Source of the DNA: an uncultured Acidimicrobiales bacterium | Lineage (GTDB): Bacteria > Actinomycetota > Acidimicrobiia > Acidimicrobiales > SZUA-35 | Assembly: GCA_937997485.1 (NCBI GenBank) | Contig: CALKTH010000012.1 | Coordinates: forward strand, 1-64,000 | Direction of reading: 5' to 3' | Length of the DNA stretch: 64,000 bases | Shown here: piece after piece, positions 44,563 through 54,315 of the stretch | Position numbering within the stretch: position 1 is the stretch's first letter | How the letters are laid out: every line of letters starts with the position of its first letter | Notes under the pieces: generated by a model | The model's input: the letters and a program-made list of their open reading frames with translations, nothing else | The model's database searches: none | What the model was told of the DNA's origin: nothing | Program-made: the position numbers and the translations under genes

Positions 44563-45576
44563 TCAGTTGACGGGGGCGAGGCCCTCGACCTGATCGAACG
44601 GGATGCTGAGAAGCAAGTGATCAGCGGCACCAGCGAGTGCGGTGGCTGCCTCATTCGTGCTCACCCGGGCGAGCACGGCCTTTGCCTCGTCGATGAAGCC
44701 CTGGGCGACAGCGAGCGACGATGCGACCCCTGGGCCGCGGCGGACGATGTCGATCGCTTTGTGGCGGTCTTCCATGGCGAGTCCGTCGGTCAGGAGCTCT
44801 CGGAGCATGCCGCTCTCGGGCCACGCGAGGGTGTGGATCACAGGGAGGCTGTAGACGCCTTCGATCATGTCGTTGCCTGCTGGCTTGCCGAGCTGTTCGT
44901 CCGTGGCGATCACGTCGAGGATGTCGTCGACGACCTGGAAGGCCATGCCATACAGCCGGCCGAACTCGGTGAGGTCGTCGATCGCCTGACGGCTCTGACC
45001 GGAGACGATGCCGCCGATGCGGCAGGCCGCGGCGTAGAGCGAAGCGGTCTTGCCGGCGATGGAAGGGAAGTACTGCTCTTCCGTGCGCTCCACGTCGTAC
45101 ATGGTCTGAAGCTCACCGACTTGACCCTGGCAGAGCTCGGCGATGGTTGTGGCGAGCAGGCCCGCAACCTCGACACCGAGGTCGGCGGCGATCTCGGAGG
45201 CTTTGGCAAGGAGGTAGTCGCCGGAGAGGATGGCTCGGAGGTTGCCCCAGCGTGCGTTGACGCTGATCACCTGCCGGCGCATTTCCGCCTCGTCCATCAC
45301 GTCGTCGTGATACAGCGACCCGATGTGCACGAGCTCCACGGATACGCCGCCGCGAACGACGTCTTGGCTGACGGCGACACCGTCGGGAAGTGCACAGGCA
45401 GCAGAGGCGATGGCGAACAAGGGCCGAAGACGTTTGCCACCCGCCTTGATGAGGTGCGAGGAGATCTCCGTGAGGTACGGATCGCCTGCGATGTGCACCA
45501 CCTCGAGAAGCGTGTTCTCGACACGTTCCTTGTCGGTGGGGCCAGTAGGAAGCTCAGCCAGCGGGTTGGTAGCCAC
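44563..45576 (-). CDS. Polyprenyl diphosphate synthase (trans-isoprenyl)
   Basis: This about 337-residue all-helical enzyme elongates isoprenyl diphosphates, most likely for menaquinone side chains. The two aspartate-rich motifs are DDVMDEAEMRR (FARM) and DDILDV (SARM), and GGKRLRPL is the substrate-binding motif. The Mg-binding aspartates are all present. The GTG start at 45576 is inferred from family length; upstream in-frame codons overlap the clpC promoter region. Confidence 0.9.
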   Translation of the reverse strand: MATNPLAELPTGPTDKERVENTLLEVVHIAGDPYLTEISSHLIKAGGKRLRPLFAIASAACALPDGVAVSQDVVRGGVSVELVHIGSLYHDDVMDEAEMRRQVISVNARWGNLRAILSGDYLLAKASEIAADLGVEVAGLLATTIAELCQGQVGELQTMYDVERTEEQYFPSIAGKTASLYAAACRIGGIVSGQSRQAIDDLTEFGRLYGMAFQVVDDILDVIATDEQLGKPAGNDMIEGVYSLPVIHTLAWPESGMLRELLTDGLAMEDRHKAIDIVRRGPGVASSLAVAQGFIDEAKAVLARVSTNEAATALAGAADHLLLSIPFDQVEGLAPVN

Positions 45577-45746
45577 GTCGCAAAGAGTAGGCCTGACCGT
45601 GTCCCCGAGGTACACCGTGTGACGATTGTGGGTCGTTCGGCTCAAACTTTGCGAGGCAAACGTCACTCGTCGGACCGGAAAAACCCACTGTTTTGTCGAG
45701 TTGTTTCGGATCAGACGTTCAGGTTGAGCGCTCTGGAGCCGACCTT

Positions 45747-45773
45747 GGAACAAGCACCCCCTGTAGAGTTGTT
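45747..45773 (+). promoter_or_regulatory. SigR/SigH-type promoter upstream of clpC
   Basis: GGAAC at 45747-45751 and GTT at 45771-45773 with a 19-base spacer match the SigR/SigH consensus (GGAAT/C, 18-19 bases, GTT). It lies 52 bp before the clpC start. clpC1 belongs to the SigR regulon in Streptomyces, and sigR-rsrA is encoded in this window. Confidence 0.55.
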
Positions 45774-45824
45774 TCCACGTTCTCTCTCGGTTCACGAATG
45801 TGGGCCGCCTCTGGGAGGAGACCC

Positions 45825-48371
45825 ATGTTCGAACGTTTCACAGACCGAGCCCGACGAGTTGTCGTGTTGGCCCAGGAGGAAGCGCGCCTCCTGAACCACA
45901 ACTACATCGGTACCGAGCACATCCTGCTCGGGCTGATCCATGAGGGCGAGGGCGTTGCCGCCAAGGCTCTCGAGTCGCTCTCCATCTCGTTGGAGGCCGT
46001 GCGCAACCAGGTCGAGGACATCATCGGCCAGGGCGGATCGTCGCCCTCAGGCCACATTCCCTTCACGCCGCGGGCCAAGAAGGTGCTTGAGCTGTCTCTT
46101 CGTGAGGCGCTCCAGCTTGGACACAACTACATCGGGACCGAGCACATCCTGCTCGGTCTCATTCGCGAGGGCGAGGGCGTTGCCGCCCAGGTGCTCGTGA
46201 AGCTTGGTGCCGACCTCAGCCGGGTGCGCCAGCAGGTCATCCAGCTGCTCTCCGGCTACTCCGGCCCCTCGGGCCAGGGCGGTTCCGGAAGCGGTGCCCC
46301 CCAGGGCGGTGGCGAAGGCGGCAAGACCAGCGCCACCAGCGGCGGTTCGGGTGGCGACACTCAGAGCGGTTCGCTGATCCTCGATCAGTTCGGTCGGAAC
46401 ATGACCCAGCTGGCTCGAGAGAAGAAGCTCGACCCCGTCATCGGTCGTACTCGTGAGGCCGAGCGCGTGATGCAGGTGCTGAGCCGTCGTACCAAGAACA
46501 ACCCCGTGCTCATCGGTGAGCCCGGCGTCGGCAAGACCGCCATCGTCGAGGGCCTCGCCCAGATGATCGCCAACGATGAGGTGCCAGACACCCTCCACGG
46601 TAAGCAGCTCTACACGCTCGATCTCGGTGCCCTCGTCGCCGGCTCCCGCTATCGCGGTGACTTCGAAGAGCGCCTCAAGAAGGTGCTCAAGGAGATCAAG
46701 ACCCGCGGCGACATCATCCTGTTCATCGACGAGATCCACACGCTCGTTGGTGCCGGTGCCGCAGAAGGCGCCATCGATGCCGCCAGCATCCTCAAGCCGA
46801 TGCTCGCTCGTGGTGAACTCCAGACCATCGGTGCCACCACGATCGACGAGTACCGCAAGCACCTCGAGAAGGACGCCGCACTCGAGCGTCGCTTCCAGCC
46901 GGTCAAGGTCGAGGAGCCCACGGTCGAGCACACCATCGAGATCCTCAAGGGTCTGCGCGATCGCTACGAGAGCCACCACCGGGTGACCATCACGGACCAG
47001 GCCCTTGTTGCTGCCGCCAACCTCGCCGATCGCTACATCGCCGACCGGCACCTGCCGGACAAGGCCATCGACCTCATCGACGAGGCCGGCTCCCGCCTGC
47101 GCATCAAGCGTATGAGCACCCCGCCAGCCTTCAAGGAGCTCGAGTCCGAGCTCGCCGACGTCGTGAAGCAGAAGAAGGCTGCGGTCGAGAACCAAGACTT
47201 CGAGGAAGCCGGCCGTCTCCGTGACTCGGAGAAGGAGCTTCTGACGAAGAAGGAAGAGATGGAAGTGGAGATCAAGGCCTCCGGCGTTGATCTGTTCGAC
47301 GAGGTCGACGAAGAGTCGATCGCCGAAGTGCTCTCCATCTGGACCGGAATCCCCGTTTACAAGCTCACCGAGGAAGAGACCGAGAAGCTCCTCCGCATGG
47401 AAGACGAGCTGCACAAGCGAGTCATCGGTCAGCAAGACGCCATCAAGGCAGTGTCCCAGTCGATCCGCCGCACCCGTGCCGGCCTCAAGGACCCGAAGCG
47501 CCCGTCCGGCTCCTTCATCTTCCTCGGCCCCACCGGCGTTGGTAAGACCGAACTGGCCAAGACGCTGTCGGACTTCCTGTTCGGCGACGACAACGCCATG
47601 ATCACCCTCGACATGTCCGAGTACATGGAGAAGCACACCGTGAGCCGCCTCGTCGGTTCACCTCCCGGCTACGTCGGCTACGAAGAGGGTGGCCAGCTCA
47701 CCGAATCGGTGCGTCGAAAGCCGTTCTCCGTGGTGCTGTTCGACGAGATCGAAAAGGCCCACCCCGACGTGTTCAACACACTCCTCCAGATTCTGGAAGA
47801 GGGGCGCCTGACCGATTCGCAAGGTCGTTCGGTCGACTTCCGCAACACCGTGCTGATCATGACCTCAAACCTCGGTACCCAGGATCTCCGCAAGGCGAGC
47901 CTCGGTTTCTCCCGAAGCGACGAGGCCGTCACGTACGAGCGGATGAAGGAAAAGGTCGACGACGCACTCAAGTCGCACTTCCGGCCCGAGTTCCTCAACC
48001 GTGTTGACGAGACCATCGTCTTCCACGAGCTTTCCAAGTCCGAAGTCACCGAGATTGTCGACCTGCTCATCAAGCGCACCGTCGGCCAGCTCGAAGGCCA
48101 GGGCATTGGCATGGAACTCACCGTCGACGCCAAGCACTTCCTCGCCGACGTTGGCTACGACCCCACCATGGGTGCCCGTCCGCTTCGTCGAGCGATCCAG
48201 CGCCGCATCGAAGATCCCCTGTCCGAGAAGCTCCTCTACAAGGAGTTCAGGGCCGGTCAGATCATCGTCGTCGACGTCGACACTGACGAGAACGGCGAAC
48301 GAGGCCTCAGCTTCGTCGCCCACGAAGGCTTCCAGCCCCCGCCCACCGCGGAGCTCGCGGAAAGCGAGTAG
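45825..48371 (+). CDS. clpC: ATP-dependent Clp protease ATP-binding subunit ClpC
   Basis: This 848-residue Hsp100 unfoldase feeds substrates to ClpP. It has two N-domain repeats (both with [14 protein letters not shown]), a D1 AAA+ module (Walker A GEPGVGKT), a middle UVR-type region ([19 protein letters not shown]) and a D2 AAA+ module ([16 protein letters not shown]). A strong ribosome site (GGGAGGAG) precedes ATG 45825. A SigR-like promoter lies upstream and a hairpin terminator downstream. Confidence 0.97.
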   Translation: MFERFTDRARRVVVLAQEEARLLNHNYIGTEHILLGLIHEGEGVAAKALESLSISLEAVRNQVEDIIGQGGSSPSGHIPFTPRAKKVLELSLREALQLGHNYIGTEHILLGLIREGEGVAAQVLVKLGADLSRVRQQVIQLLSGYSGPSGQGGSGSGAPQGGGEGGKTSATSGGSGGDTQSGSLILDQFGRNMTQLAREKKLDPVIGRTREAERVMQVLSRRTKNNPVLIGEPGVGKTAIVEGLAQMIANDEVPDTLHGKQLYTLDLGALVAGSRYRGDFEERLKKVLKEIKTRGDIILFIDEIHTLVGAGAAEGAIDAASILKPMLARGELQTIGATTIDEYRKHLEKDAALERRFQPVKVEEPTVEHTIEILKGLRDRYESHHRVTITDQALVAAANLADRYIADRHLPDKAIDLIDEAGSRLRIKRMSTPPAFKELESELADVVKQKKAAVENQDFEEAGRLRDSEKELLTKKEEMEVEIKASGVDLFDEVDEESIAEVLSIWTGIPVYKLTEEETEKLLRMEDELHKRVIGQQDAIKAVSQSIRRTRAGLKDPKRPSGSFIFLGPTGVGKTELAKTLSDFLFGDDNAMITLDMSEYMEKHTVSRLVGSPPGYVGYEEGGQLTESVRRKPFSVVLFDEIEKAHPDVFNTLLQILEEGRLTDSQGRSVDFRNTVLIMTSNLGTQDLRKASLGFSRSDEAVTYERMKEKVDDALKSHFRPEFLNRVDETIVFHELSKSEVTEIVDLLIKRTVGQLEGQGIGMELTVDAKHFLADVGYDPTMGARPLRRAIQRRIEDPLSEKLLYKEFRAGQIIVVDVDTDENGERGLSFVAHEGFQPPPTAELAESE

Positions 48372-48438
48372 CTCTCGCACTCGTGTGCTCGCGCCTCGTT
48401 CCTCGGGGCTCCGCGCACTCCTGCGAATCTCTGTATGT

Positions 48439-48472
48439 GGACCCCGCCTTCGGCGGGGTCCGCTGCTTTTTG
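48439..48472 (+). terminator. Intrinsic terminator after clpC
   Basis: A perfect 10-bp GC-rich stem (GGACCCCGCC and GGCGGGGTCC) with a TTC loop is followed by GCTGCTTTTT. It lies about 70 bp after the clpC stop. Confidence 0.85.
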
Positions 48473-48606
48473 CTGCCCTCCACAGCAAGCTGCTCCGGGC
48501 AGGGCAAGGGGGACTCCGTCGCCCCTTGCGATCCCCCTGGCGGGGCTGCGGCCCTGCATCCCGCTGGCCATCAAGCCAACCTCGATCAGCGATTGGCTGG
48601 GCGGAA

Positions 48607-48636
48607 TCTGGTGTCTGACACCCATCACTTACCAGA
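48607..48636. repeat. REP-like repeat B, copy 3 (inverted)
   Basis: This 30-bp stretch matches the reverse complement of the copy at 21454-21494 over its TCTGGTGTCTGACACCCATCAC core, with three substitutions (TTA for CCC). It also contains the GGTGTC-T-GACACC palindrome. Confidence 0.75.
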
Positions 48637-48729
48637 TGCTCACGTGTTCTGCGTGCCGGAGGGCTCTGCGTCACCAACGTCCCGGTGGCGATGAACGGCG
48701 ATTCGACGAGGGGCTACTAGGTTGGGCGG

Positions 48730-50250
48730 GTGCCTCGGGTGACCCCTCCACAGCAAGTGAAGCGCTGGAGCCGATGGCTTCTCGTTGCCTTCAGCTTGCT
48801 GGTGCTCGCCGCCTGCGACTCCTCCGTCGACGTCTCCGTGCACGTCGAGGAAGACGGCTCCGGCACTGTGGAAGTTGGCGTGCTGCTCGATTCCGAAGCG
48901 GCCGGCTCCATTCTCGATCTCGACACCGTCGGCCTCGCTCTCGCCGACCTCGAAACGGCTGGCTGGCAGAGTGAGCCGCCAGAGCGCCTCGAGTCTGGTG
49001 GTTTGCAGATCAGGACCACGAAGGCCTTCGGCACCATTGAGCAGTTCGAGGAGGTCATGGCGGAAGTCTCCGGCGATGCCCGACTCTTCCAAGACTTCCA
49101 ACTCTCCCGCCTGAAGGGTTTCGCCCGGGTCGACTACGCCGTGACAGGGCGCATCGATCCGAACGGCCTCGAACCTTTCGCTGACGCTGCCCTGGTCGAC
49201 TCGCTGGAGCGAACCCTTCAATCCATCGCCGACGAGTACGGCGCGACCTCGTCTGATGTCGCCGTCACCCTGCGGGTCGAGCTCCCTGGCGATCCTCGCG
49301 AGGAGGAGCTCGCAACTGGCGAGGCGATGTCGGACGGTGACGGCACGGTGCGGGTGTGGAGCACGAACCTCGCTGCCACCGGGGACGTCATCGTGCGGTC
49401 ATCCTCCACCACCCAGGTGGTCACCGCTCTCGTCCTTCGAGGCGTGGCCATCGTGGCAGCGGTCCTCGCACTTCTCCTGGTGCTCGGCCAGCTGCTTCGT
49501 CTCTTGCGGCCCCAGGGACGCCGAGGTCGTAAGAAGCCGGCGGCCAAGCCGAAGCCCAAACCCCGTCCGGAGCCTGTGATCCCGGCCGAGGACGCCATGG
49601 TCACCGCCGACGAGATGGAGGCCGGACCCGTTGTTGTAGCTCTGGACGGCATGGGCGTGATCTACCGGGAGGGCCAGGACATCAAGGAGATCTTGATCCC
49701 CTTTGCCCGCGAGATGGGCTCGGAACTCACCGAGGACGAGATCGTGGCGAAGTCCCGGGCCCTGAGCCTGGGACGGCTGACCCCGGCGGACTTTTGGGCC
49801 GGGATCGGGATCGAGGGTGACACGAACGAACTCGACGATCAGTACCTCAGCCGCTTCACGCTGAACCCCGGCGTGATCAAGTTCTTGCGAACCTTGCGAG
49901 ATCAAGGTGTGCAGGTCGCGTGCCTGACCAACGACGCAACGGCGTGGGCCAACAAGCTGCGAGTCCGGCACTCCCTCGACGGTCTCGTCGATCCGTGGAT
50001 CGTCAGCGGCGCCGTGGGTGTGCGCAAGCCGGACCGGCCGATCTTCGAAGTGCTGCGTCGGGTGACGGGATTCGCCCCGAACCAGATCATGGTGGTGGAT
50101 GACGAGCTGGCGATCCTCGACGCAGCTCGAGACTTCGGATATCGAACCGCTTGGTTTGCTCCCGAGGGGAGCATGGACGAGTCCAACGGGCACGCCATTC
50201 TCCGGAGCTTCGACGTGCAGACCCCGGCGCCGACCGACGCCCCCGCCTGA
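48730..50250 (+). CDS. Lipoprotein (LppM-like) - transmembrane - HAD hydrolase fusion
   Basis: This 506-residue protein has a lipobox signal (LVLAAC, C29), an extracytoplasmic domain (about 30-225) that starts like LppM/DUF3153 proteins (DVSVHVEEDGSGTVEVGV), a membrane helix (about 230-258), a basic Pro/Lys linker and a cytosolic HAD domain (about 300-495). HAD motifs: nucleophile D306 (VVVALDGMGVI), CLTND (motif II), VRKPDRP (motif III Lys) and MVVDDE (motif IV). The usual second Asp at +2 is M308, so phosphatase activity is uncertain. A single gene thus links an outside lipoprotein domain to an inside hydrolase. GTG 48730 is the likely start. Confidence 0.78.
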   Translation: MPRVTPPQQVKRWSRWLLVAFSLLVLAACDSSVDVSVHVEEDGSGTVEVGVLLDSEAAGSILDLDTVGLALADLETAGWQSEPPERLESGGLQIRTTKAFGTIEQFEEVMAEVSGDARLFQDFQLSRLKGFARVDYAVTGRIDPNGLEPFADAALVDSLERTLQSIADEYGATSSDVAVTLRVELPGDPREEELATGEAMSDGDGTVRVWSTNLAATGDVIVRSSSTTQVVTALVLRGVAIVAAVLALLLVLGQLLRLLRPQGRRGRKKPAAKPKPKPRPEPVIPAEDAMVTADEMEAGPVVVALDGMGVIYREGQDIKEILIPFAREMGSELTEDEIVAKSRALSLGRLTPADFWAGIGIEGDTNELDDQYLSRFTLNPGVIKFLRTLRDQGVQVACLTNDATAWANKLRVRHSLDGLVDPWIVSGAVGVRKPDRPIFEVLRRVTGFAPNQIMVVDDELAILDAARDFGYRTAWFAPEGSMDESNGHAILRSFDVQTPAPTDAPA

Positions 50251-50392
50251 CCCCACCCCGTCCCAAAACGCGCCCCTTCTGGTGGCACCGTTACTTGTCG
50301 CCAGGGCGACAACGAACGGTGCCACGACGCGTTGGGAGGGGGACCGCAGAGCTTGCAAGGTCGATGTCACAGGGCACAGTCATGATGTCGGC

Positions 50393-51748
50393 ATGGCCAA
50401 ACAGCGGAAGCAATTCGTGTGTCGAGACTGCGGAGCGGTCGCTCCGACGTGGACCGGTCAGTGTGCGAGCTGTTCGGGGTGGGCCACGATCGACGAGGTG
50501 CACGCACCCCGCGGCGGAAGCTCCTCTCCGGTGGCGAACCTCGACCTCCCTCCGCTGTCGAGCTTCGACTTCTCCGGCGCCATTCCCGTGCCGACTGGGC
50601 TTGATGAGGTTGATCGCGTACTCGGCGGCGGCGTGGTTCCTGGCGGCGTCACGCTGATCAGCGGCGAACCCGGCATCGGGAAATCGACGCTCACGCTGCA
50701 GCTCTCTATGTCTATGGCCGCGACTGGGGCTGGTGTCCTGTTGGTCACCGGCGAAGAAGCACCCGCCCAGGTCGCCTCTCGCGCCAGCCGCATCGGTGAG
50801 GTGCCACCTTCCCTTGCCGTGCTCGACGACACCTCCACCGACGCCATCGTCGGCGCCATGCAGAGCACTCGCCCCGCGCTCATCGTTATCGACTCGATCC
50901 AGACGCTCCGAGCCGATGGGGTGGAGGCGGCGCCGGGCTCGATCTCCCAGGTGCGTGAAGCAGCAGCCCGGATTGTCGAAGCGGCGAAGCGGCACAGCGT
51001 CTCGGTCATCCTCATCGGACACGTCACCAAGGATGGCAACCTCGCTGGCCCCCGCCTGCTCGAGCATGTCGTCGACACCGTCCTCTCCTTCACTGGCGAT
51101 CGCCACCACGATCTCCGCTTTCTCCGAACCGTCAAGCACCGTTTCGGTCCGACCTCTGAGGTTGGGCTCTTCGAGATGACCGGCCTCGGGCTCGAGGCGG
51201 TCACCGACCCGAGCGCCCGCTTCCTGAGCGATCGTCGAGCGGGTGCCCCCGGCTCGGTCGTCGTGCCTGCACTTGATGGACACCGGCCCGTCCTCGTGGA
51301 GGTCCAGTCATTGGTGATTCCGACGGGGGAGCGCCCGGGAACCTTCGTCGGCCAGGGAGTTGCGTCTGGTCGGCTCAAACAAGTGGGTGCAGTGCTCGAA
51401 GCGCGAGCGGGCGTGAAGCTCTTCGGCAAGGAGATCTTCATCTCAGCAGCCGGAGGAGCCGAGGCCACCGATCCTGGCGTCGATTTGGCCATGGCTCTGG
51501 CCATTGTTTCGGCGGTGGCCGAGGATCCGCTCCCGCCAGATCTTGTCGCCTTTGGCGAGATAGGGCTTGCTGGAGAGATCCGCTCGGTTCCCCAGGCTGA
51601 GCGACGGCTGCACGAAGCGTTTCGGTTGGGATTCCGGACCGCCGTGGTCCCTCGCTCTGTTCCCGACGGGCCAACTGGTCTGCGTCTCGTTCGAGTCGAC
51701 GATCTCCCGTCGGCACTGGTCAGATTCAATGCTCGAGCGAATCGTTGA
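50393..51748 (+). CDS. radA: DNA repair protein RadA
   Basis: This 451-residue RecA-like ATPase helps branch migration in recombination repair. It has the four-cysteine zinc finger CRDCGAVAPTWTGQCASC near residue 9, Walker A GEPGIGKST near residue 95, the RadA-specific KHRFG motif (KNRFG in most proteins) and a Lon-like C-terminal domain (AGGAEATDPGVDLAMALAI). The upstream 140 bp contain no gene. disA follows on the same strand, as in many Gram-positive bacteria. Confidence 0.95.
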   Translation: MAKQRKQFVCRDCGAVAPTWTGQCASCSGWATIDEVHAPRGGSSSPVANLDLPPLSSFDFSGAIPVPTGLDEVDRVLGGGVVPGGVTLISGEPGIGKSTLTLQLSMSMAATGAGVLLVTGEEAPAQVASRASRIGEVPPSLAVLDDTSTDAIVGAMQSTRPALIVIDSIQTLRADGVEAAPGSISQVREAAARIVEAAKRHSVSVILIGHVTKDGNLAGPRLLEHVVDTVLSFTGDRHHDLRFLRTVKHRFGPTSEVGLFEMTGLGLEAVTDPSARFLSDRRAGAPGSVVVPALDGHRPVLVEVQSLVIPTGERPGTFVGQGVASGRLKQVGAVLEARAGVKLFGKEIFISAAGGAEATDPGVDLAMALAIVSAVAEDPLPPDLVAFGEIGLAGEIRSVPQAERRLHEAFRLGFRTAVVPRSVPDGPTGLRLVRVDDLPSALVRFNARANR

Positions 51749-51814
51749 GCGGGGCAGGATGGCCGCCCTCCGGGGATTCGAGCGGACGGACTCAGCGAAA
51801 CAGGTGTCACTCAC

Positions 51815-52897
51815 ATGAACTACGCTGATGGGATGGATACCCGCGTCGATCGAGCCTTGTTGCGTGCTCTCGGTCAGGTCGCGCCCGGTTCTCCCATGCG
51901 GGACGGGCTCGATCGCGTGTTGCAATCGGGACGTGGTGGCCTCATCGTCATTGGCGATGGCCCTGATGTTCTGAACATCTGCTCCGGCGGGTTCTTGCTC
52001 GACGCAGCGTTCACACCTCAACGCCTCTCCGAGCTGGCGAAGATGGACGGGGCCATCATCCTGGCGACCGACGGCAGCCGCATCGCCCGGGCCAATGTGC
52101 ACCTGGTGCCGAACCCGAACGTACCCACCGCAGAAACCGGAACCCGGCACCGAACCGCTGAGCGTGTCGCCCGAAGTCTGAACGTTCCAGTGATCGCCGT
52201 GTCGGAGTCTCGAAAAGAAATCCAGGTCTACGTCGGCGAGCAGCGCCATCCGCTCGAGCCGGTCAGCCGTCTGCTTGAACGTTCGAATCAAGCACTGCAG
52301 ACGCTCGAGCGCTATCGCAACCGACTCAGCCAGGTCAGCAACGAGCTCTCCGTGCACGAGATCGACGACCTCGTCACCCTGAGCGATGTGGTCGAGGTGC
52401 TCCAGCGATCAGAGATGGTGATGCGCATCGCCAATGAGATCGAGCGCAACCTCATCGAGCTCGGCTCCGACGGCCGTCTCGTTCGCCTCCAACTGGAAGA
52501 GCTGATGGGTGGCGTCGTCGACGAACGACGCCTCCTGATTCGCGACTACTTCGTCGAGGAGTCCAGCTTCTCGATCGAAGATGCCATGCAGTCGCTCAGC
52601 AACCTCGACGACGAAACACTGTTCGACACCCAAGCTCTTGCCCGCATGCTGCACCTGCCCGATGAAGAGGCCGACATCGACGACTCGTTGTCTCCTCGTG
52701 GCCATCGCCTGCTGGGCAAGCTGCCGCGAATGACCGAACCGCTTGTCGAGCGGGTCGTTGAGCGCTTCGGAACGCTGGCCAGCGTCGTCAAGGCCGCTCC
52801 CGAGGAGCTTCTCGAGATCGAAGGCATGCAGGCAGTCCGGCTCGGCGATCCTGCCGAGGCCTTGGCTCGCATCGTGCGAGCCTCTGACAGCAACTAG
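51815..52897 (+). CDS. disA: Diadenylate cyclase DisA
   Basis: This about 360-residue DNA-integrity scanning protein makes c-di-AMP and pauses at branched DNA. The DAC domain has the DGA motif (KMDGAIIL) and RHR motif (TGTRHRTAER); a helical linker and a C-terminal helix-hairpin-helix DNA-binding domain (VVKAAPEELLEIEGMQAVRLG) follow. ATG 51815 has AGGTG upstream; ATG 51833 is an alternative. It follows radA by 66 bp and converges with a Crp-family gene, overlapping it by 4 bp at the stops. Confidence 0.95.
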   Translation: MNYADGMDTRVDRALLRALGQVAPGSPMRDGLDRVLQSGRGGLIVIGDGPDVLNICSGGFLLDAAFTPQRLSELAKMDGAIILATDGSRIARANVHLVPNPNVPTAETGTRHRTAERVARSLNVPVIAVSESRKEIQVYVGEQRHPLEPVSRLLERSNQALQTLERYRNRLSQVSNELSVHEIDDLVTLSDVVEVLQRSEMVMRIANEIERNLIELGSDGRLVRLQLEELMGGVVDERRLLIRDYFVEESSFSIEDAMQSLSNLDDETLFDTQALARMLHLPDEEADIDDSLSPRGHRLLGKLPRMTEPLVERVVERFGTLASVVKAAPEELLEIEGMQAVRLGDPAEALARIVRASDSN

Positions 52898-53553
52898 CGA
52901 GCCCGCAGCTCCATCTGGTCCCGCTTGAGAATCTGGTAGCGGCGGTCTCGCTGCTCGAGCCATCCGAGGCGTACGAAACTGGCGATGGCCTTGTTCACGC
53001 GTTCTCGACTGGCGCCGACCATGCCCGCGAGCTCTTCCTGCGTGACAGGCAAGGCGAAATCATCCTGATCCCCGGCGATCTCCAGCAGTCGCTTGGCGGT
53101 TCGGCCGGTGACGTCGAGGAATACCGAGTCGGCGAGGACACCGTCCATGGCCCGCAGCCGGTTGGCCAGCAACGCCACGACTCGCCAGAGCTGGCCCGGG
53201 TCTTCTTCGTAGATCTTGCGCAACGGGGCGTAAGGAATAGCGATGGCCTCGGAAGGCTCGAGGGCTCGCGCATCGGTGGATCGGTTCTGGCCATCAAAGA
53301 GCGGCATCTCACCGAAGAGGTCGCCGTCTTCCATCAGGGCCACGACCGACTCACGCCCATCGATGGAGCGATTCACCATGGCAATACGCCCGCTGAGTGT
53401 GACGTACAGGTGATCGGGCTCGTCGTTCTCGCCGAAGAGCACGTCACCTCGCTTGAGCTGCAGGCTCTCGGACTCCTTCGCCAACGTTTCGAGCGTTTCG
53501 TCCTGGAAATCGGCGAACAGTTCGATGGAGCGGAGAAGCTGTGAATCGACCAT
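52894..53553 (-). CDS. Crp/Fnr-family transcriptional regulator
   Basis: This 219-residue protein has a cyclic-nucleotide-binding-like beta-barrel (about 1-115; GDLFGEMPLFDGQNRSTDARAL, where CRP has GE..L...R(S/T)) and a C-terminal winged HTH (VTQEELAGMVGASRERVNKAIASF). The GE and R(S/T) positions resemble a cAMP-binding pocket, so a cAMP-responsive (GlxR/Crp-like) role is possible. It sits between disA and ispD, where carD is found in M. tuberculosis. Confidence 0.9.
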   Translation of the reverse strand: MVDSQLLRSIELFADFQDETLETLAKESESLQLKRGDVLFGENDEPDHLYVTLSGRIAMVNRSIDGRESVVALMEDGDLFGEMPLFDGQNRSTDARALEPSEAIAIPYAPLRKIYEEDPGQLWRVVALLANRLRAMDGVLADSVFLDVTGRTAKRLLEIAGDQDDFALPVTQEELAGMVGASRERVNKAIASFVRLGWLEQRDRRYQILKRDQMELRAR

Positions 53554-53694
53554 TCAGAGAACGGTATCCGAACCGGAGTGGTGCATGTCACATGTCCGTC
53601 GGAAGATCCCCAACGGACAGGAGACTCGACTCCGAATCTCCAGCGATCTCGTCCATCCCGAGACTGTCCGATCACAGCGATATCGTTGCCCGGC

Positions 53695-54315
53695 ATGAAA
53701 CTCTGGTCGATCGTGGTCGCTGGCGGGTCCGGCGCACGGTTTGGTCGGCTCAAACAGCTGGAGCCTCTCAGGGACCGGCGCGTGCTCGACTGGTCGGTCG
53801 ACGCAATGAGCCTCGCTGGTCCGGTCGTCCTTGTGGTTCCCGCCTCCGAGGCCGAACGAACGGACCTGCCCGGTGATGTGATCGTCGCTGGGGGAGCGTC
53901 GCGCTCCGCCTCGGTGCGAGCTGGCCTCGACGCCGTTCCTGCTCAGGCAACGCACGTTCTGATTCACGATGGCGCACGTCCCCTCGTCTCCGCAGCGATC
54001 GTGGACCGCGTCACCGCGGCCCTCGCCGCGGGCGCTGACGCCGTAGTGCCGGTGATCCCGGTGACGGACACGCTTCGCGACGTCACCGGTCATGCGGTCG
54101 ACCGCTCGCAGTTCGTCGCAGTGCAGACGCCTCAGGGATTCGAGCTCTCCATCCTGCGACGGGCACACGGCGCAGATGCCGATGCGACCGACGACGCAAC
54201 ACTGATCGATCAGCTTGGCGGCTCCGTGGTTCACGTCGATGGCGAGCCGCAGAACCTGAAGATCACACAGCCAACCGATCTCTCACTCGCTGAGGTACTG
54301 CTCGATGCCCGCTGA
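53695..54315 (+). CDS. ispD: 2-C-methyl-D-erythritol 4-phosphate cytidylyltransferase
   Basis: This 206-residue enzyme performs the third step of the MEP isoprenoid pathway. Visible are the nucleotide-binding loop IVVAGGSGARFG (residues about 5-16), LIHDGARPL and TPQGFELSILRRAH. The protein is at the short end of the family. It overlaps ispF by 11 bp, and together they cover two consecutive steps around CDP-ME. ATG 53695 is used. Confidence 0.93.
   Translation: MKLWSIVVAGGSGARFGRLKQLEPLRDRRVLDWSVDAMSLAGPVVLVVPASEAERTDLPGDVIVAGGASRSASVRAGLDAVPAQATHVLIHDGARPLVSAAIVDRVTAALAAGADAVVPVIPVTDTLRDVTGHAVDRSQFVAVQTPQGFELSILRRAHGADADATDDATLIDQLGGSVVHVDGEPQNLKITQPTDLSLAEVLLDAR

Larger units (their letters stand above)
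48372..48729. other. 358-bp intergenic region after clpC
   Basis: No credible gene is seen. It holds the clpC terminator (48439-48472) and an inverted copy of REP-like repeat B (48607-48636). The rest shows no clear promoter or RNA structure. Confidence 0.7.

Noticed and set aside
46047-47636. A 529-codon open frame opposite clpC
   Set aside because: It is a shadow of the clpC frame, rich in Leu/Asp/Gly/Val without recognisable motifs.
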